Positions 26,501 to 38,270 are shown, numbered from the stretch's first letter. The stretch: DNA of 64,000 nt from Antitrichia curtipendula (GCA_951230915.1 OX579634.1:48869570-48933569); one strand, 5' to 3'. The notes: generated from the letters alone by a model not told the origin. Translations and numbers: made by a program.

Positions 26501-26742
26501 TCAAGCTCCCTGTGCAACCGTTCGAGGGGCTGCAATGCGGCGACTTGTCCTGCATCCAATTTGATCGCTCCCGCTTTGACCAACTGGTGATATGCGTCCA
26601 ACGGGTACGTTCCTCTCGGAACTCTCTCCAGGCTTTCCACAATGCCTCCATAGCCACGGAGGAGCCGCAGCTTGAAGAGATGACCGACGGCAGGGATGAC
26701 ACAGTGACCTAATGAGTGCTGGACGCGGCTCCATTGCCTCAT
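20538..26742 (-). CDS. AFG1/LACE1-like mitochondrial AAA ATPase with C-terminal EF-hand pair
   Basis: AFG1-family ATPases act in mitochondria in turnover of respiratory-chain subunits. Exons, in order: 26742-26417, 25763-25638, 24537-24432, 24048-23947, 23611-23478, 23332-23199, 22934-22783, 22329-22288, 21804-21749, 21518-21300, 20885-20774, 20651-20538. All introns are GT-AG and 1623 bp close in frame (540 aa). The Arg-rich N-terminus MRQWSRVQ fits a mitochondrial presequence. Walker A is GGVGTGKS (114-121), Walker B LLCFDEFQ (179-186), sensor ASSNRAP (212-218); FTFKELCG, GAADYLAIA, ARRFITLVDVFYE and FAFARTVSRL are family hallmarks. Residues 466-540 add two EF-hands: loop NVDSDQKLSKDE (472-483) and loop DANSDGIVVWTE (514-525). 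Plant AFG1 proteins I know end soon after the FAFAR region. If the intron after 21300 were retained, translation would stop at once (AGA AGG TGA), giving a conventional AFG1. The start is the first in-frame ATG. Confidence 0.9.
21017..21100. repeat. 42-bp direct duplication in an AFG1 intron
   Basis: Two adjacent copies of a 42-bp unit beginning CACTACTTGCTTGTGC (21017-21058, 21059-21100), nearly identical. They lie in the intron between the tenth and eleventh coding exons. This looks like a recent tandem duplication; no function is suggested. Confidence 0.9.
24538..25637 (-). other. 1.1-kb AFG1 intron 2
   Basis: The longest intron of this gene, between the Walker A exon and the Walker B exon. 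It starts GTAAGTAAG after 25638 and ends TGGACCAG before 24537 on the minus strand. I see no nested gene or terminal-repeat element in it. Confidence 0.7.
25819..26048. mobile_element. CACTG/CACTC-ended MITE in AFG1 intron 1
   Basis: The 230-bp element begins CACTGTAAGAAACC and ends GGGGTTCTTAGAGTG. It is flanked by GTA on both sides (25816-25818, 26049-26051), a 3-bp duplication. Its arms fold: GTGTCAAAGTTGAC and CATCCAATGTGTAAC near the left pair with copies near the right, so it is almost entirely a hairpin. CACTG-like ends with 3-bp duplications fit the CMC (CACTA/Mirage/Chapaev) group. Confidence 0.8.
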
Positions 26743-28725
26743 GGCATGCAATGGCTGCACTTCATGAAGCGAAAAAAGGAATCGGAAAAAATGGAAGATT
26801 AGCTACGGAGCATTGCCATCGTTGTCAATTGGCGCCTCGTCGCCACAGTCAATGGCGGATTACGCTGCAGGGAAGCGCAAAAAATGCCTAAGAAGACACC
26901 CGAAAGTTGGAAGGGGGGACAAAATTGGCAAACAGCTTATAGCAATGAAGAGGAAATGCTATCCAACATTGCCAGTAAGTATTGGCCTGCTTGTCATATG
27001 AGCTCTGCCACCACAGCCATGGCGGATTCTGTTGCTGTAAGAGACACCGAATGGCGGACGGAAGATCCAAGAATCCGAATTGAAAACTGCTGCAGTCTCT
27101 AGTAATGAAGAGGAAAACAGTGCTATCAAAACGTTACAAGTCGCGAGCGATGGAGGTCCACCTCACATGTTTTTATAAATTGCACAATGGCGCCATTCGT
27201 TTACAAGTGCTCCGATACGCAATTGACCTCGGATAACTGTAACGGCTTTCGACGTACGTCATCACTCGGTCGCTAAAATTTGAATCTCAGTTACACATGA
27301 TTGTGAAAGACTTGGACCAGAATAGAAACAACTTCAGCTATGACCTAAAGAATCTGGCTATGGAGATTCAAGATCCAGCCTCGTTAACAACTCGCATTCG
27401 TAGAGATATCGATTTCAAATGCAACGACGTCCAAGAACCGCAAGCACCAGTACATAGTCATGATGCTCCAAGAATTGCGAGCAGCACACTGATAACCACA
27501 ATCGTTGGCAATTCCTGCAACAGATTCAAGTTCTGTGCGAATTTCACACGATCATCATAGCATGAAATTCGCAAAACATATCAACATAACTTGCCCTATT
27601 CTCAATGGGAACCGCAACTCTGGCGATGGAGAGGGACAAAATTTAATCTGGCTGATTACAAGCCCCGTTGTATGGATACAGATGGTTAGGATCCTCTTCT
27701 CGTGAAACATGGTACAGAGTATTGATACAGTTCCAACTAGTAAATGTGCAAATAGACTTGTGACCAAGTGTGCAGGAAGCCAGAAACGTCGTGATAAACA
27801 GTAGAATTGAAAGAGTTGTGGTGAACCGCTACCGTTAAGACTTAGCTTTGCCATCGTAGTCGACAGCTGTGAAGGCCAGAGTCTTGTATGCGGTATCAAC
27901 TCCGTGCGAGAAAACGCGTAATTCTCGATCAACACTCTTAAAAACTTTGTAGCAAACTGCTGATCACTCTCTCACGAATTGTATCGCTAAGTATTACTGA
28001 CAGGAGAAGATACTGCCAAAATTATATATCATACATATGAGCTCATACTTGAATCCACAAGTGAAAAAGCAGAAGCGGTGAACCTTCGTTTTCTGTAAAA
28101 AAAAAAGTTTGTGAAACCAGGAGAAGCAGGAATTCAAAGAAAAGTCGTACAAACATTTTCAACCTTCAATCACATCGTACAAGGTTTCAACTTTCAAATG
28201 AATTGAAGCCAGGGAGATGATCGACACTTCGAAGCTCAGGCAGTGTATGTTTTAGTGTACAAATGTATCACGAATTATTAGATACACAGGCGTCTCCTCA
28301 TGTGGAGCTCCAAAATTGGTGTTGGTCACAAACTCCAACTACAATCAGTTCTGGACCTAATTTCTAATTACACCTACCCCCTGCTGCAGGCACTCATATA
28401 TACAGAATGATCACCATCTGTGACCACAAACCCCTACTCCACCTTCCACTATACCCAAGGATCGAAACTGCATCCCACATTACCCCTCCTCCCTCACACC
28501 GAAAACGAAAAACAGAGAAATTTCTCCCGTCATGAAGTCCATGATCACACAATTACAGCTCCCTCGCAGCTTCCGAGAAATCAACCCCGACAAGAACAAG
28601 GTTTCATCTCTCCCATGAATTGAAGCCAACCAAACTCAGATATCACCAACTCCTTCGGCAGTTGGCTCACCAATGGTCCTCTGTTCATTTCCTTTAACAA
28701 CATGCCATGCGATTGTTGCTGCAGC
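26743..28725. other. Intergenic between AFG1-like gene and EXORDIUM-like gene
   Basis: The part next to 26742 is the AFG1 promoter and leader. A 99-codon minus-strand frame beginning MAKLSLNGSGSPQ near 27854 has hydrophobic stretches but no homology I recognise and no codon evidence. The last 350 bp, with C-rich runs near 28430-28500, probably include the EXORDIUM 3' untranslated region. No other gene is supported. Confidence 0.4.
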
Positions 28726-29736
28726 TCAAGACACAGGCATGCAAGTCAGGGTGGCAGGATCCCACAGAGCAGGCAACAAGTATTTTCTGGTGCCTGCGCC
28801 CTGCGCATTGTAGCTTGCACTCGTGATAGGGTCAACAATCAACTGGCCGGGGTTGCCAGGGAAAGCGCCGGCGCCATAGATGCCAGTGCAAGCCGTGGCG
28901 GCTTCCAAGGGGGCCGAAGCGTCGCCCTGGTAGTAGCCATTGTTGAAAGGGTTCGTCACCGTCCCGGCCAACATGCTAGCCAGGTTGATCACCATGCCGT
29001 CGATTCCCGCATCCGCGTTCGGCGATACCAAAGCTTTTGCTCCTTGCGGGCCATACTGCGGGAGCGCATACGGCCACGCACATTGCCCCGGACACTGCGT
29101 CCCGGAATTTCCCACCCAGGAATACGGGAGCATGAAATTCTTGGACCCCGGGGTGGCCGAAGTGAACGAGTGCGACGCGCAGGTGTTCATGCAAAAGCCT
29201 TCGGCTTCCACATCGGCCGCCGTGAGGAGGAAGTAGATGGAGGAAGGATCAGCAGGCAGAGACGCCAGGGCCTTCACCACCAGGGTTTCGAAGTCGGCTT
29301 GCTTCAGCGTCTTACCCATGCTGTAGTTATCGTCGGCTTGACCTGCGAGCTTGACGGTCCCGGCGGGGATGTTGTTCTTGCTGTCCTTATACCCCGAGGT
29401 CAATTTCCACCAGCTCGCAACGGAAGGGTGAACTTCCGCACCGGGGGTTGCGAACGAGGAGAAGAAATCGGTGACAATTGCTTTCTGCGCAGGGCTGAAA
29501 GTGCCATACCACACGATGTACACGTTGAGAGCCGCGCTACCCGCAAGCAAAGGGCCATTGTGGTATGGCAGTACCAATGTGTTGCTCACCAGCTTGAAGA
29601 GCTTTCGCCCTGTGCTCACGGCCTCGGTCTCCGTCGCTTCAGTAATCGAAAACAATGGCGGGGGACGGGCTTCCACCACCATAGCCACCACCAACAGAAC
29701 ATACAACACCGAAACGCTCACTCGAACTCCAGCCAT
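28726..29736 (-). CDS. EXORDIUM-like / PHI-1 family secreted protein
   Basis: Members of this plant family (phosphate-induced protein 1 domain) are apoplastic proteins linked to brassinosteroid- and sugar-dependent growth. The intact single exon encodes 336 aa from the ATG at 29736; a non-ATG extension (MSLNLVS) upstream was rejected. An N-terminal hydrophobic segment ending VVAMVVEA is a clear signal peptide. Family motifs follow: LPYHNGPLL, YIVWYGTFSPAQKAIV, SWWKLTSGYKD, IYFLLTAADVEAEGFC, SYSWVGNSGTQCPGQCAWPYALPQYGPQ, PNADAGIDGMVINLASMLAGTVTNPFNNGYYQG, and a Cys-containing C-terminus ending LTCMPVS. Length is normal. The gene is intronless and GC-rich, in contrast to its surroundings. An antisense open frame of equal length is a codon-bias shadow. 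Which EXO/EXL paralogue it is cannot be decided from one locus. Confidence 0.95.
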   Translation of the reverse strand: MAGVRVSVSVLYVLLVVAMVVEARPPPLFSITEATETEAVSTGRKLFKLVSNTLVLPYHNGPLLAGSAALNVYIVWYGTFSPAQKAIVTDFFSSFATPGAEVHPSVASWWKLTSGYKDSKNNIPAGTVKLAGQADDNYSMGKTLKQADFETLVVKALASLPADPSSIYFLLTAADVEAEGFCMNTCASHSFTSATPGSKNFMLPYSWVGNSGTQCPGQCAWPYALPQYGPQGAKALVSPNADAGIDGMVINLASMLAGTVTNPFNNGYYQGDASAPLEAATACTGIYGAGAFPGNPGQLIVDPITSASYNAQGAGTRKYLLPALWDPATLTCMPVS

Positions 29737-30168
29737 GGATACAAGATTTAGGCTCAAATTTGCAGATACGCAACCTCCGAAGTATTAAAACTATCAACAA
29801 CCGTCAAGAACTGGAAAATGTAGCTGCACTTCCCGAATCAGGAAAAAATACAGAGATCGCAGGTTGACAGTCAATCTTTCCTGGGCTTCACGATCGCCAA
29901 ATTGCGACTGCTTATGCGTCTAGCCACACAACTGTTCGAAATTGACGTACGAAAAATGTGGAAATGTACCCAAAGTTTCGTCTCCAGAAACTGTATTTGC
30001 AGCTACCCAAATAATACTATGCAAAATTCGCCTTCTCACCCAAATTCTTGAAACTACGAGAAACAAAGCTGCTTGTAGAGGTAAAGAATACAGCGAATAC
30101 GAAAGGACCTCAAAACACACCAAAACCAATCACCCTTCAACTACAACTGGACACCCGAACAAAAACTG

Positions 30169-30176
30169 TTTATATA
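30169..30176 (-). promoter_or_regulatory. Probable TATA box of the EXORDIUM-like gene
   Basis: On the minus strand the sequence reads TATATAAA, about 435 bp upstream of the EXORDIUM-like ATG. It would place the transcript start near 30140 and give a leader of roughly 400 nt, possibly with an intron. This is the best TATA match in the region, but position alone is the evidence. Confidence 0.35.
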
Positions 30177-30540
30177 TCCTCGGAAAGCCTCTCCCCACAA
30201 GGACCTTATAAGAGCCTTAACTTACTACAGCACAGACTGGACTGACGACAGTACCCTCCGACTAGCTGCTGCAGCTAGCAGAACCTACAACTTACGCCTG
30301 AAGCTAACTACGCGCTTGCTTCGTCTCAACCCTGGCCTGGCCACCACGTCGAGAGCCGAGTGCCCAACTGTCGTCTCTCCTCGTTTGTACTGCACGAACT
30401 CAAGTGTGCCTACTTAAGGAGCTTCCCAGGTGACAAGCCCTCAGCCTACAGCTGGAGCCTTGAATCGTACGTCTCTGCTGGCTGGGGGTTCACAAGACAA
30501 TTCAACTTGTGATGTGAAAGACTTGACCTTTGAGCCGTTG

Positions 30541-31090
30541 CAGGCAGGGCAGACAGGCAGGCAGGCAGGCAGCAGGCTCAACCCACCATCCGCGGCTTAA
30601 ACTCACTCACTCAGACGAACTGGAACTGATCAGGGGAGGCTTAAAGGGGGGGGGGGGGGGGGTTCAAGCCTGATCGAGATCGACAGACTTGGACGTTAAA
30701 GCTAGCTAGACTAGCTACCTACCTTAACTTAACTTAGCTGCAGCTGCTGCTGCAATTGTGGAGTGTGCGCAGACACTGAGACGATCGACTACTAGCTACG
30801 ACGCTTATGAGTTACAGACAGATCAGATGGGACAGGTTTTGCTTGATGTGGTTGGAATGTTGTGTTGGGTGGGATTTATAGTTGTGTGCGTGTCTGTGAA
30901 CTGGGATGCCAGCTGCAAATTGCAAGGGTGGTATTTCCAAGAAAAAAAAGAAAAGGGCTGCCTGGCCTGGCCTGGGCCTGGGCTGGGCTGGGCTGGGGAA
31001 GAGGAAGAGGAAGAGGAGAGTGGAGTCAGCTGGTGCCAGGGAGGCGGAAAGATCGTTGTGGAGTGCCAGCCGTGCGCCTGCCCTGATGAG
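30541..31090. repeat. GC-rich simple-repeat tract upstream of EXORDIUM-like gene
   Basis: Contains (CAGG)n at about 30541-30577, an uninterrupted run of 17 G at 30646-30662, GCAGCTGCTGCTGC near 30740, and a CTGGGCTGGG / GGAAGAGGAAGAGG tract at about 30960-31018. Open frames here are repeat translations (Gly/Trp/Glu runs), not genes. The G run and CTGGG tract could form quadruplex DNA. Confidence 0.8.
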
Positions 31091-32118
31091 TGGTGATCTA
31101 TCCGTCTTCACCTGCCACTGATGATCGGTTCCCCCGCTTCTGAAAATTAACGGAATTATTTGGGTTTGCGGTAAAAGAGTTTTTTTATTGAGTGGTTACC
31201 ACCGATTGACAGTTCAGATCACATCCGTGCCAGAGGAGGAGGGAGCCTGAGGGAGGGGGGTCGATCATTGCTTTCTCACTGTTGGGGGAATTTCGGAAAT
31301 GAGGGCTCATGTCATGTGAGTGAGTGAGTGACGGCAAGTGCTGCGAAACACTGTTATGTACACAAAATAAATAAATGGAATTCATGACCTTGAGAAGCTC
31401 CTGGAAAATTCCTGAGTTTTGAAGCTTTGGGGGGGAAATGGACTGAGGGGAATTGTCCCTGAGTTGAATGAGATTTAGAAGCCAACAAAATCAAAGAATA
31501 TTCCTTATTTGGGGCACCTTGTGTTTGAGAGAAAAAGAAAAAGAAAAAAATATATTATAGGTAGTCAAAAATCACATGGCTTCCCATTGTGGATGAAAGG
31601 GGAGGACTATTCTTATCTTTGGAGATGCTAATGGGTCTCTATTAATTTCCGACATAGTTCCAATAACAATGCAAAAGTGCTTATGTACATTGTGAAATAG
31701 TGTAGGAATCTTTTGGTATGTACAAGAAGCCCCGTGTAGATATTCATTGATTTCATGAAATGGCAATTTTTCACCTTGATTCCAAGCCCTATAAGGAGAT
31801 GTTCTACAACCATTGAAGGTGTTTATATTATAAACACCTACAATAAAGGTATTTATAAAATAAATATCTTATAATCATGGAAAGTTACATATAATACATT
31901 GACCCATGTAATGTAGGTGTATAGTCTTCAAGGCTCATGTGCTCATGATTCTAGGCTCACATAATAGCAACCATGACCAAGAAGCCTCAATCCTCTTCTT
32001 TGGTCCACAAATAGGAAATCCCACGTCTTGCACTGATTAAATATCCTTTGGTACCATTTAGCGGTTCAATTTGATTTAGTTTCCCATCCGGCATGTTATT
32101 AAGTTAAGCTTAGTATTA
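31091..32118. other. Intergenic, part of a dispersed repeat
   Basis: No supported gene. The segment about 31795-31975 is similar to about 63420-63600 (shared TACAACCATTG(A/G)AGGTG, GTGTATAGTCTTC, ATAGCAACC), and both contain a short hairpin around AGGTGTTTATATTATAAACA. Element ends are not defined. Confidence 0.5.
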
Positions 32119-33027
32119 GGGATAGTCACACCTTCACTCCATGCCTATTCTTCATAGAATGGAGACTTGTCGGCTCTCCAATGGCTTCCCGTTGGCTCTC
32201 TATGGCAAAGTATCCTTCTTCTGCAAAATCTTCTCTACATCCAATATTTTCTTCCCAAGGTGAATAATGGATGTGAAGAAGATTTATACATAGAAGTATA
32301 TTCCCCAATGCTCCTTCTGCTCCTAAGTTTCACCAGTCTGTTGCCGATTCTGGGAAGTTGTTGTCCATTTCATCCTTGTTGTCAGTAGTTGTGTGCATTG
32401 CTTGCCCTTACACTACAAGCGACGAACAACACCTACAATTCTACTAGTTGGTTTGTCTATTTTAAATTCAAAACAAATTGCAGATGCATGTAGTAACTCA
32501 TTCCATCGTTATGTCTAGAAAATGACTGCATAAAAGTTATTGCAAGTGAATCCATTATTCCTTCTCATCCTCCACACCAATTTGTTCCTTGTTTTTTCGG
32601 ACAAATTATATGTGGCCTTTCTTTTAAAAAAAAGGTTCTATATTTCCTAGCTCCTTCATTGGGGGTATTTGAATTGAAGGAGGTCAATACTGAGTACGCA
32701 ATTTTTGTATGTGTTGGCTTTGCCTAATAGATGAACTGAGGTTTTGGAAACATTGTAGCAACAATGAGCATGGCCATCATTACACCTTGGCATTTTTTAA
32801 CACAATCACCCTTTTTTTTTCTACAAAATTGAAGCTGCCCCATTTTTATTTTTTTTGAGGAAATTGGGCATTCAATTGCCTAAAAAAACCATTGCTCCAC
32901 ACGCCACAAAAGGGGTGTCACACCTTCTTCCCCTAGATCCACTTACCAACTTGATTCCTGTTTTTTCTCTCACCAACTTCTCGTTCTTCATAGAAGTTTT
33001 GCTTGGTGAAGAAGGTGTGACTACCCC
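32119..33027. mobile_element. TIR element with GGGATAGTCACACCTTC ends
   Basis: The left end reads GGGATAGTCACACCTTC and the right end GAAGGTGTGACTACCCC, an inverted repeat with one mismatch. TA lies outside the left end and G-TA outside the right. The interior (about 0.9 kb) carries another TGTCACACCTTCTTCCCC copy near 32918 and no transposase frame. The ends resemble those of the MITE at 17679-18050, so the two probably belong to one superfamily. Confidence 0.7.
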
Positions 33028-33811
33028 GTATAACTCGTTTTGTCTACTCTCCTCTGTTTGCTTCGTTCGTGTCTGTTCACCGGGCAGTGAATTGCTGGCC
33101 TGGACCGGCTCTGGAAATGCCTGCCCTCAGAGTGAGCTGGAGCTGGAGATCCAAGGATCCTGCCTGCCTTGCCTGCCTGCCTGCCTGCAGGCTCAGTTTG
33201 TGTAACGTAACGGTGACTCTCCGCAGCTTCTCAGTCACTCTCTTCAGTGGCTGGCGGACTGGCTGACTGGCAGGCAGCGGTAAGAACTTACGTTTGGAAA
33301 ACGTAATTACCAACGTCAGTCGCCACTGTCTCTTCCGTTGCCCTGGCCTCAGGATACCGTGGGATGTGTACCCGATGGGCTTGCTCTCCACGGCTCTGCA
33401 TCTGCATACCAGTCTAGGGCTTGGGCAATCTACGAACATTACATGTTTTTCAGCCCCTGTGAAGGGCTGCGAATTCCTCAGGGTTCCCAGACTCTGGAAC
33501 TGTCTAGAACTGCGCCGCAGCAGTTGCGTGATGTGGCAGAGGGATTACCACATCATATAAAAAAAATAGTTTTAAAAAAAAAAATAGAATTTGTTCATTT
33601 TGTTTTTTCGTTTTAAAATGTTTTTTTGTTTTGTTTAAAAATAAATAAATTTTTTTGACAGTGGATGTTCTTTTACTACTGGGGGAATACCACCGGGAAC
33701 AGGCCCGAAACGGCCCTCCAGACCCTCCAAAAAACATCTAATGCTGTGAAGATTAAGAGCCTTGAACAACACGGTTAGCTTACATGTGAGCATGGTGGGC
33801 AAGCATCAGAA
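33028..33811. other. GC-rich patch, no supported gene
   Basis: About 33040-33540 is GC-rich with TGCC repeats (33161-33188) and is followed by an A/T-rich stretch with several A runs (33560-33650). Overlapping short frames on both strands show no family resemblance. A decayed gene fragment or retro-copy is possible but not shown. Confidence 0.35.
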
Positions 33812-34078
33812 AGTTTACAACCTACGATTTGTCAACGATTATCGTGTGGTTACTGTTGTTTTATAGGTTCGCACGTTAGTTCAACAATTATCGCATCGCT
33901 ATGACGCATTACTACACAATTTATTGCATCATAAGTTGCAACTAATGATGCATTGTAATGATGCAATAAATTGTGTAGTAATGCGTCGTAACGATGCAAT
34001 AATTGTTAAATTAACGTGTGTACCCATGAAACAATAGTAACTACACAATAATTGTTGACAAATTGTAGATTGTAAACA
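33812..34078. mobile_element. Foldback MITE with ~125-bp arms
   Basis: The left arm begins GTTTACAACCTACGATTTGT and the right arm ends ACAAATTGTAGATTGTAAAC. Arms of about 125 bp face each other across a ~20-bp loop near 33940-33955; the innermost 40 bp are almost perfect (GCATTACTACACAATTTATT and its complement). No coding frame. The target duplication is not resolved. Confidence 0.85.
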
Positions 34079-35834
34079 TTCTAATGAAGTTTACAACTAA
34101 TTCAAGCAAGAAGACAAAAACAGCTCTAGTAGTTGTCTTACTGAGGTGAAGAAGTGGGAAAGGAGGAGTTGGAGTTTCACCGATATCGGTGGACAACCTT
34201 ATTGGTGGAGATAGGTGAATCTAATATGTGTGAATATCTAATTGTAGCCCTCCCCACACACCAAGTCCACATAAAAATACAATGGCTATTTTTTCCTATA
34301 GCACTCTTGGAGTTGACCTCTAGGCAAGTGAATGTTGTTCAAGGGTTAAGGTAGAAGCCATATGATTGTTTGTACCACTTTATGGACACTATGTATTAGA
34401 AAAGTACATTTGAAAGTTTCGAATGTAAACTATCAATACATGGTGGCGCAAGTAGGGGGACTTCTGAATTGTAGTGTAAATAAGGGCTTCTACCTTGTTA
34501 TGGCAATTACAATAAGTATGTTGTAGATTCTTTATAGATTGATTGAATTTTGGTAACTAGAGTAAGCTTAGTTGAATTACTATATACTAGAACAAAGCTT
34601 GTTGCATTATGTTTTGGTAAGAACATCTTTGAATGTCACTAGGATTTAGCATGAACAAATGAATGAAAAACATGTGTCAAAGAAAAGATGACAAATGGAA
34701 TCATGATACAATTTTCATTTAATATATAAGAGATAAAGAAAGGCCATTGACTTGTGCAACAATTCATTAGTGGTCTAGTTGTATCCACTAAATATGAATA
34801 GTGTATATTTGAAATATTGAAATGTGCACCCTTTGTGCATACTGGCTCTAATAGGCTCAATTGAATTGTAGCACAGATGGTGTAGTCAATCTTGGAACTT
34901 TAAGTGAACTTTAAGGTTTGGAATTTTTCTTACTTTGTCATGAATAAAGTAGTTTTGCCTTGCTATTATAGCTACTTTGAAATAAATAAAATAAAAGCTT
35001 GCTTGTCACAACTATATTTACTTTGTATTCAATATATACATCATGTTGTAATTTTTTGTTCCAAGAGGTGCAAGTTTCCTACAATAATTGCACCTAATTG
35101 TGAGAAATTTATAAAATCACCCCTATAAAAGTTCTATGATTGACTAAAAATTCCACTTTCAATTGATTTTAAGGAAGAAAACATCAATAGGCATTTTTGA
35201 ATATTTTGTGCTACTTTCCTTACAAAAAAAAACTTTTTGTTGTTGCAATCTCAGTTTGAAATATAAAAAACTCAAAGAAAACTCAATCTAATATGGGGTC
35301 TCCAAGCCCCAAGGGCCCTTGGTAAGCCGTTGCAGGGGCTACGATCTTGGCCATAGGTGTGGGTGATCTCACCAATCTACACCAATTCACCACAAGTACC
35401 ATTGAAGAAGAAAAATTTGGATTGCTTGCTTGATGTACAGGAGTACCTTCAGGTTGTCTTTGGCAATAAATAATCTCTATCAATTCTTGCACTATCCATT
35501 GGTTGTCATCACAAGTCAATTGGTTGGTCAACTATATAGACTCAGAGAGAGAGGGAAGAAGAAGAACCAAAGAGGAGCATGAATACCTTAAATAAGTTTC
35601 ACACAGTCCTTTGCAAAAACAAACTTAAAATAAGCTTTCCTTAGCTACAAGTTACAAGGACAAAGACCTGGTAATGTACCGTGGACCTGCAACCAATTAC
35701 CGTAGTCTCTGAGTACGTAATGGCCGTCCGGGTTCTCAGGGCGAAACCACGCGCATGAGGGGGTTGTGGAAAATTCAGATAGAGAGTCATTCGTTTTTCA
35801 GTTCACATGCAAAGAATTCATAAATTTATAAACC
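34079..35834. other. AT-rich intergenic, no supported gene
   Basis: No recognisable protein, RNA or element ends. Short open frames up to 82 codons are unremarkable. Confidence 0.45.
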
Positions 35835-36053
35835 AGAACTTACTACCCTAGCCATACAGTTTGTGAAAACTACATTTTATGCAATAACTTTTTAACCATG
35901 TAGTCAAAAGTTATGAAAATTGTTGGACCAAAAAGCTACTCTTTGAGCACATGTTTTATAAAAATTTCAAAGAAAAAATAAAAAATTCTCCATCCATGGT
36001 GAGCTGCTCAAAATCGCAATGTTGCCAAAAAATACAGCTTGGTCCTTTAGGGG
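35835..36053. mobile_element. Right fragment of a TTAA-flanked element
   Basis: Matches the last 200 bp of the copy at 49187-50120 (AATAACTTTTTAACCATGTA, GAGCTGC(T/C)CAAAATCGC) and ends TCCTTTAGGGG followed by TTAA at 36054-36057. The left end is missing. Confidence 0.7.
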
Positions 36054-36426
36054 TTAATCTATTCAAATTTGGAAGATGAAAGTCAAATTTTCTCTTACAT
36101 CCCCCTAAATAAAAATAGACTATTGAAACCCAATTTGTCTTTAAGAATAGCCCATTTCATCAATAGAGCATTGAAACCAACTACAAATAAGAGGATACTT
36201 AAGCCATTGGATATTGCAATTGAGGAAGATTAACCTTGAAATGGTGAGAGCTATTATGAAGGTATTTTACAAAAAATGACTTGATTTTGGGACAAGCATG
36301 TGCATTTTTCATTTAATACATTAATCTTGACAGTCATCCATTGTTTACTATTTGCCTCCAAAATCCTTTTAGGATTAATTCCTGCAATACTATAGTGTTT
36401 TGAGGTACAATATTGTTTCAAAATAG

Positions 36427-36428
<2 letters not shown>

Positions 36429-36511
<83 letters not shown>
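36429..36511. repeat. (AT)n microsatellite, about 83 bp
   Basis: An uninterrupted run of about 41 AT dinucleotides ending in ACAC. It produces a spurious Tyr/Ile open frame on the minus strand. Confidence 0.97.
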
Positions 36512-36515
<4 letters not shown>

Positions 36516-36747
36516 AGAAATTCAATCATAGGTTCCTTTAGTTAACTTATTCAAATCCATCCTCCCAAAAAAATTTAAGTAAAAATCTTCACCAATTGCA
36601 AGTTCAATGTCTTTAAACTTCAAAAAAGTAGTTATTTTCTATCCCTTTTTAAGAAAAAAAATATTTTTGTCCATAACTTATCTGATTTAGACAATATATT
36701 GGAAATATTTGTTTTGTCTCTTTTTTTATTTCATATTCATCTTTTAA

Positions 36748-37521
36748 TCCCTAAAGGTCAGAGACTATATTTTCACCAAAAATGCTCCAAAACTGTCATT
36801 TCTAGTATAACTATCAAATTTTTGAAAAAAATAAATTTTTGGATGCATGTAATTGTAGGATCTTGTAGTATGCTGGTTTGAAAAGACGTAGAAAAAATTT
36901 CAAAAATTTCCACCATGTAGACTACAAGATATTAGTGTTTGAATTGACAAAGATCTTTTTTTTGTCCTTGCAAAAAAGTGGGCAGCTGCACTTCACAAGG
37001 TTACATTTGTATGAGAAAATGACTTAAAAGGTGGTTACTCTTTGGATTAATTCTTTAAGGCAAGTTGGCTACATCCTTGAAACTTTTTAGATCATTTGGA
37101 ATTGTACAACATATAGGAAAATTATAATAAATAAAAACATGTAGAGAATGATCCCAAATACTAATTTGTTAAGAATTTAGTTTTGGAATTGAAAAATGCC
37201 ATTCTCAATGTCAAAATGGAATGATTAAAAAAATTCTATTTGTATAAAAATATAGAAAATTAATTTTAAATTTTTATTTTTTCAAAAAAGAGATTTTTAA
37301 AGAATTTTTTGAGCTCCCCGCCGAGCTATGAAAATTACATATCATACAATAACTTTTTAACCATGTAGTCAAAAGCTATGAAAATAGTTGGTCCTCAAAG
37401 CTATTCCTTGGGCACATGTTGTGTGAAAATTTTGAAAAAAAAAAAAAAAAAAAAAATCCATTCATAGTGAGCTGCTCAAAATCGCTATATTACCAAAAAA
37501 TGGTATTTGATCCTTTAAGGG
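36748..37521. mobile_element. TTAA-flanked non-autonomous element (piggyBac-like)
   Basis: 774 bp. Starts TCCCTAAAGG after TTAA (36744-36747) and ends CCTTTAAGGG before TTAA (37522-37525). The interior matches the 49187-50120 copy along its length, including the ACCATGTAGACTACAAGATA and GAGCTGCTCAAAATCGC blocks. No coding frame. Confidence 0.8.
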
Positions 37522-37525
37522 TTAA

Positions 37526-38267
37526 AAATTGATCCAGATAGGGGGATCCAGCTGCCTACATTATGATCCCCAACCGCCCATTGCCAACAACAAGTCCATT
37601 TTTTTTTGGTCTTCAGTAGCTGGTATTCTCTCTTAAGTGAGATGTTTCAACTTCCCAGGCTTGAACCCACGACGGACTCAACTCAACCACCCAATCATCC
37701 CAAACCAATGGGTGCGGATGAAACATACTTTGGAGTTATTGACGGCGAGTTCCCAATGATGTGTCGTCCGCATCGACCACGATGCTCCCAAGCCCTACAA
37801 ACTCATCTTATCCCTGCCCCCATTTACGAGCCATTACTCATTTCCATTTGGTTTGCCAGCTGGGCATCCATCCATTATGTTAGGGTCGAGTGGCTCCGTC
37901 CCTAACTTACTGCAAAGGTGCTCCTCCAAATTTATTATTGAACTACAGGTGGCAGTTGCTACAGGTCCGTCTCAAAAGGTAACATTTGTCCTGATGAGGC
38001 CATGTTATGGTAGATTGGGGGCTCCCAGTCAACAACAGTATAAGAGCCGGTCTCCATTAAGCTTAGACCAGTCCGCGTAAAGAGGAAATGCAAACCTGGA
38101 GGGTCGCCTGGAGGCCCCTTTTCTGAAGAAGAAGAAGACAAACAAATGTGCTACAGTCCTCATAACTTGAATGATGTGCACAACCACGATAGGACGGAAT
38201 TATCAGTCTTTAAATAAATGAGCACATAAGTTCAACGTGTGTTTTAGGTCCAGGCAATTGAGTATGC
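37526..38267. other. Intergenic, no supported gene
   Basis: Moderate GC. Overlapping frames of 75-99 codons on both strands have no family resemblance. Confidence 0.4.
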
Positions 38268-38270
38268 TAA

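Noticed and set aside
28702..29751. 349-codon plus-strand open frame
   Set aside because: Exactly antisense to the EXORDIUM-like gene; Arg/His-rich shadow caused by GC-rich third positions.
30758..31121. Up to 112-codon frames with Gly/Trp/Glu runs
   Set aside because: Translation of CTGGG and GAGGAA simple repeats in several frames.
36254..36529. 91-codon minus-strand frame
   Set aside because: Mostly the Tyr-Ile translation of the (AT)n microsatellite.
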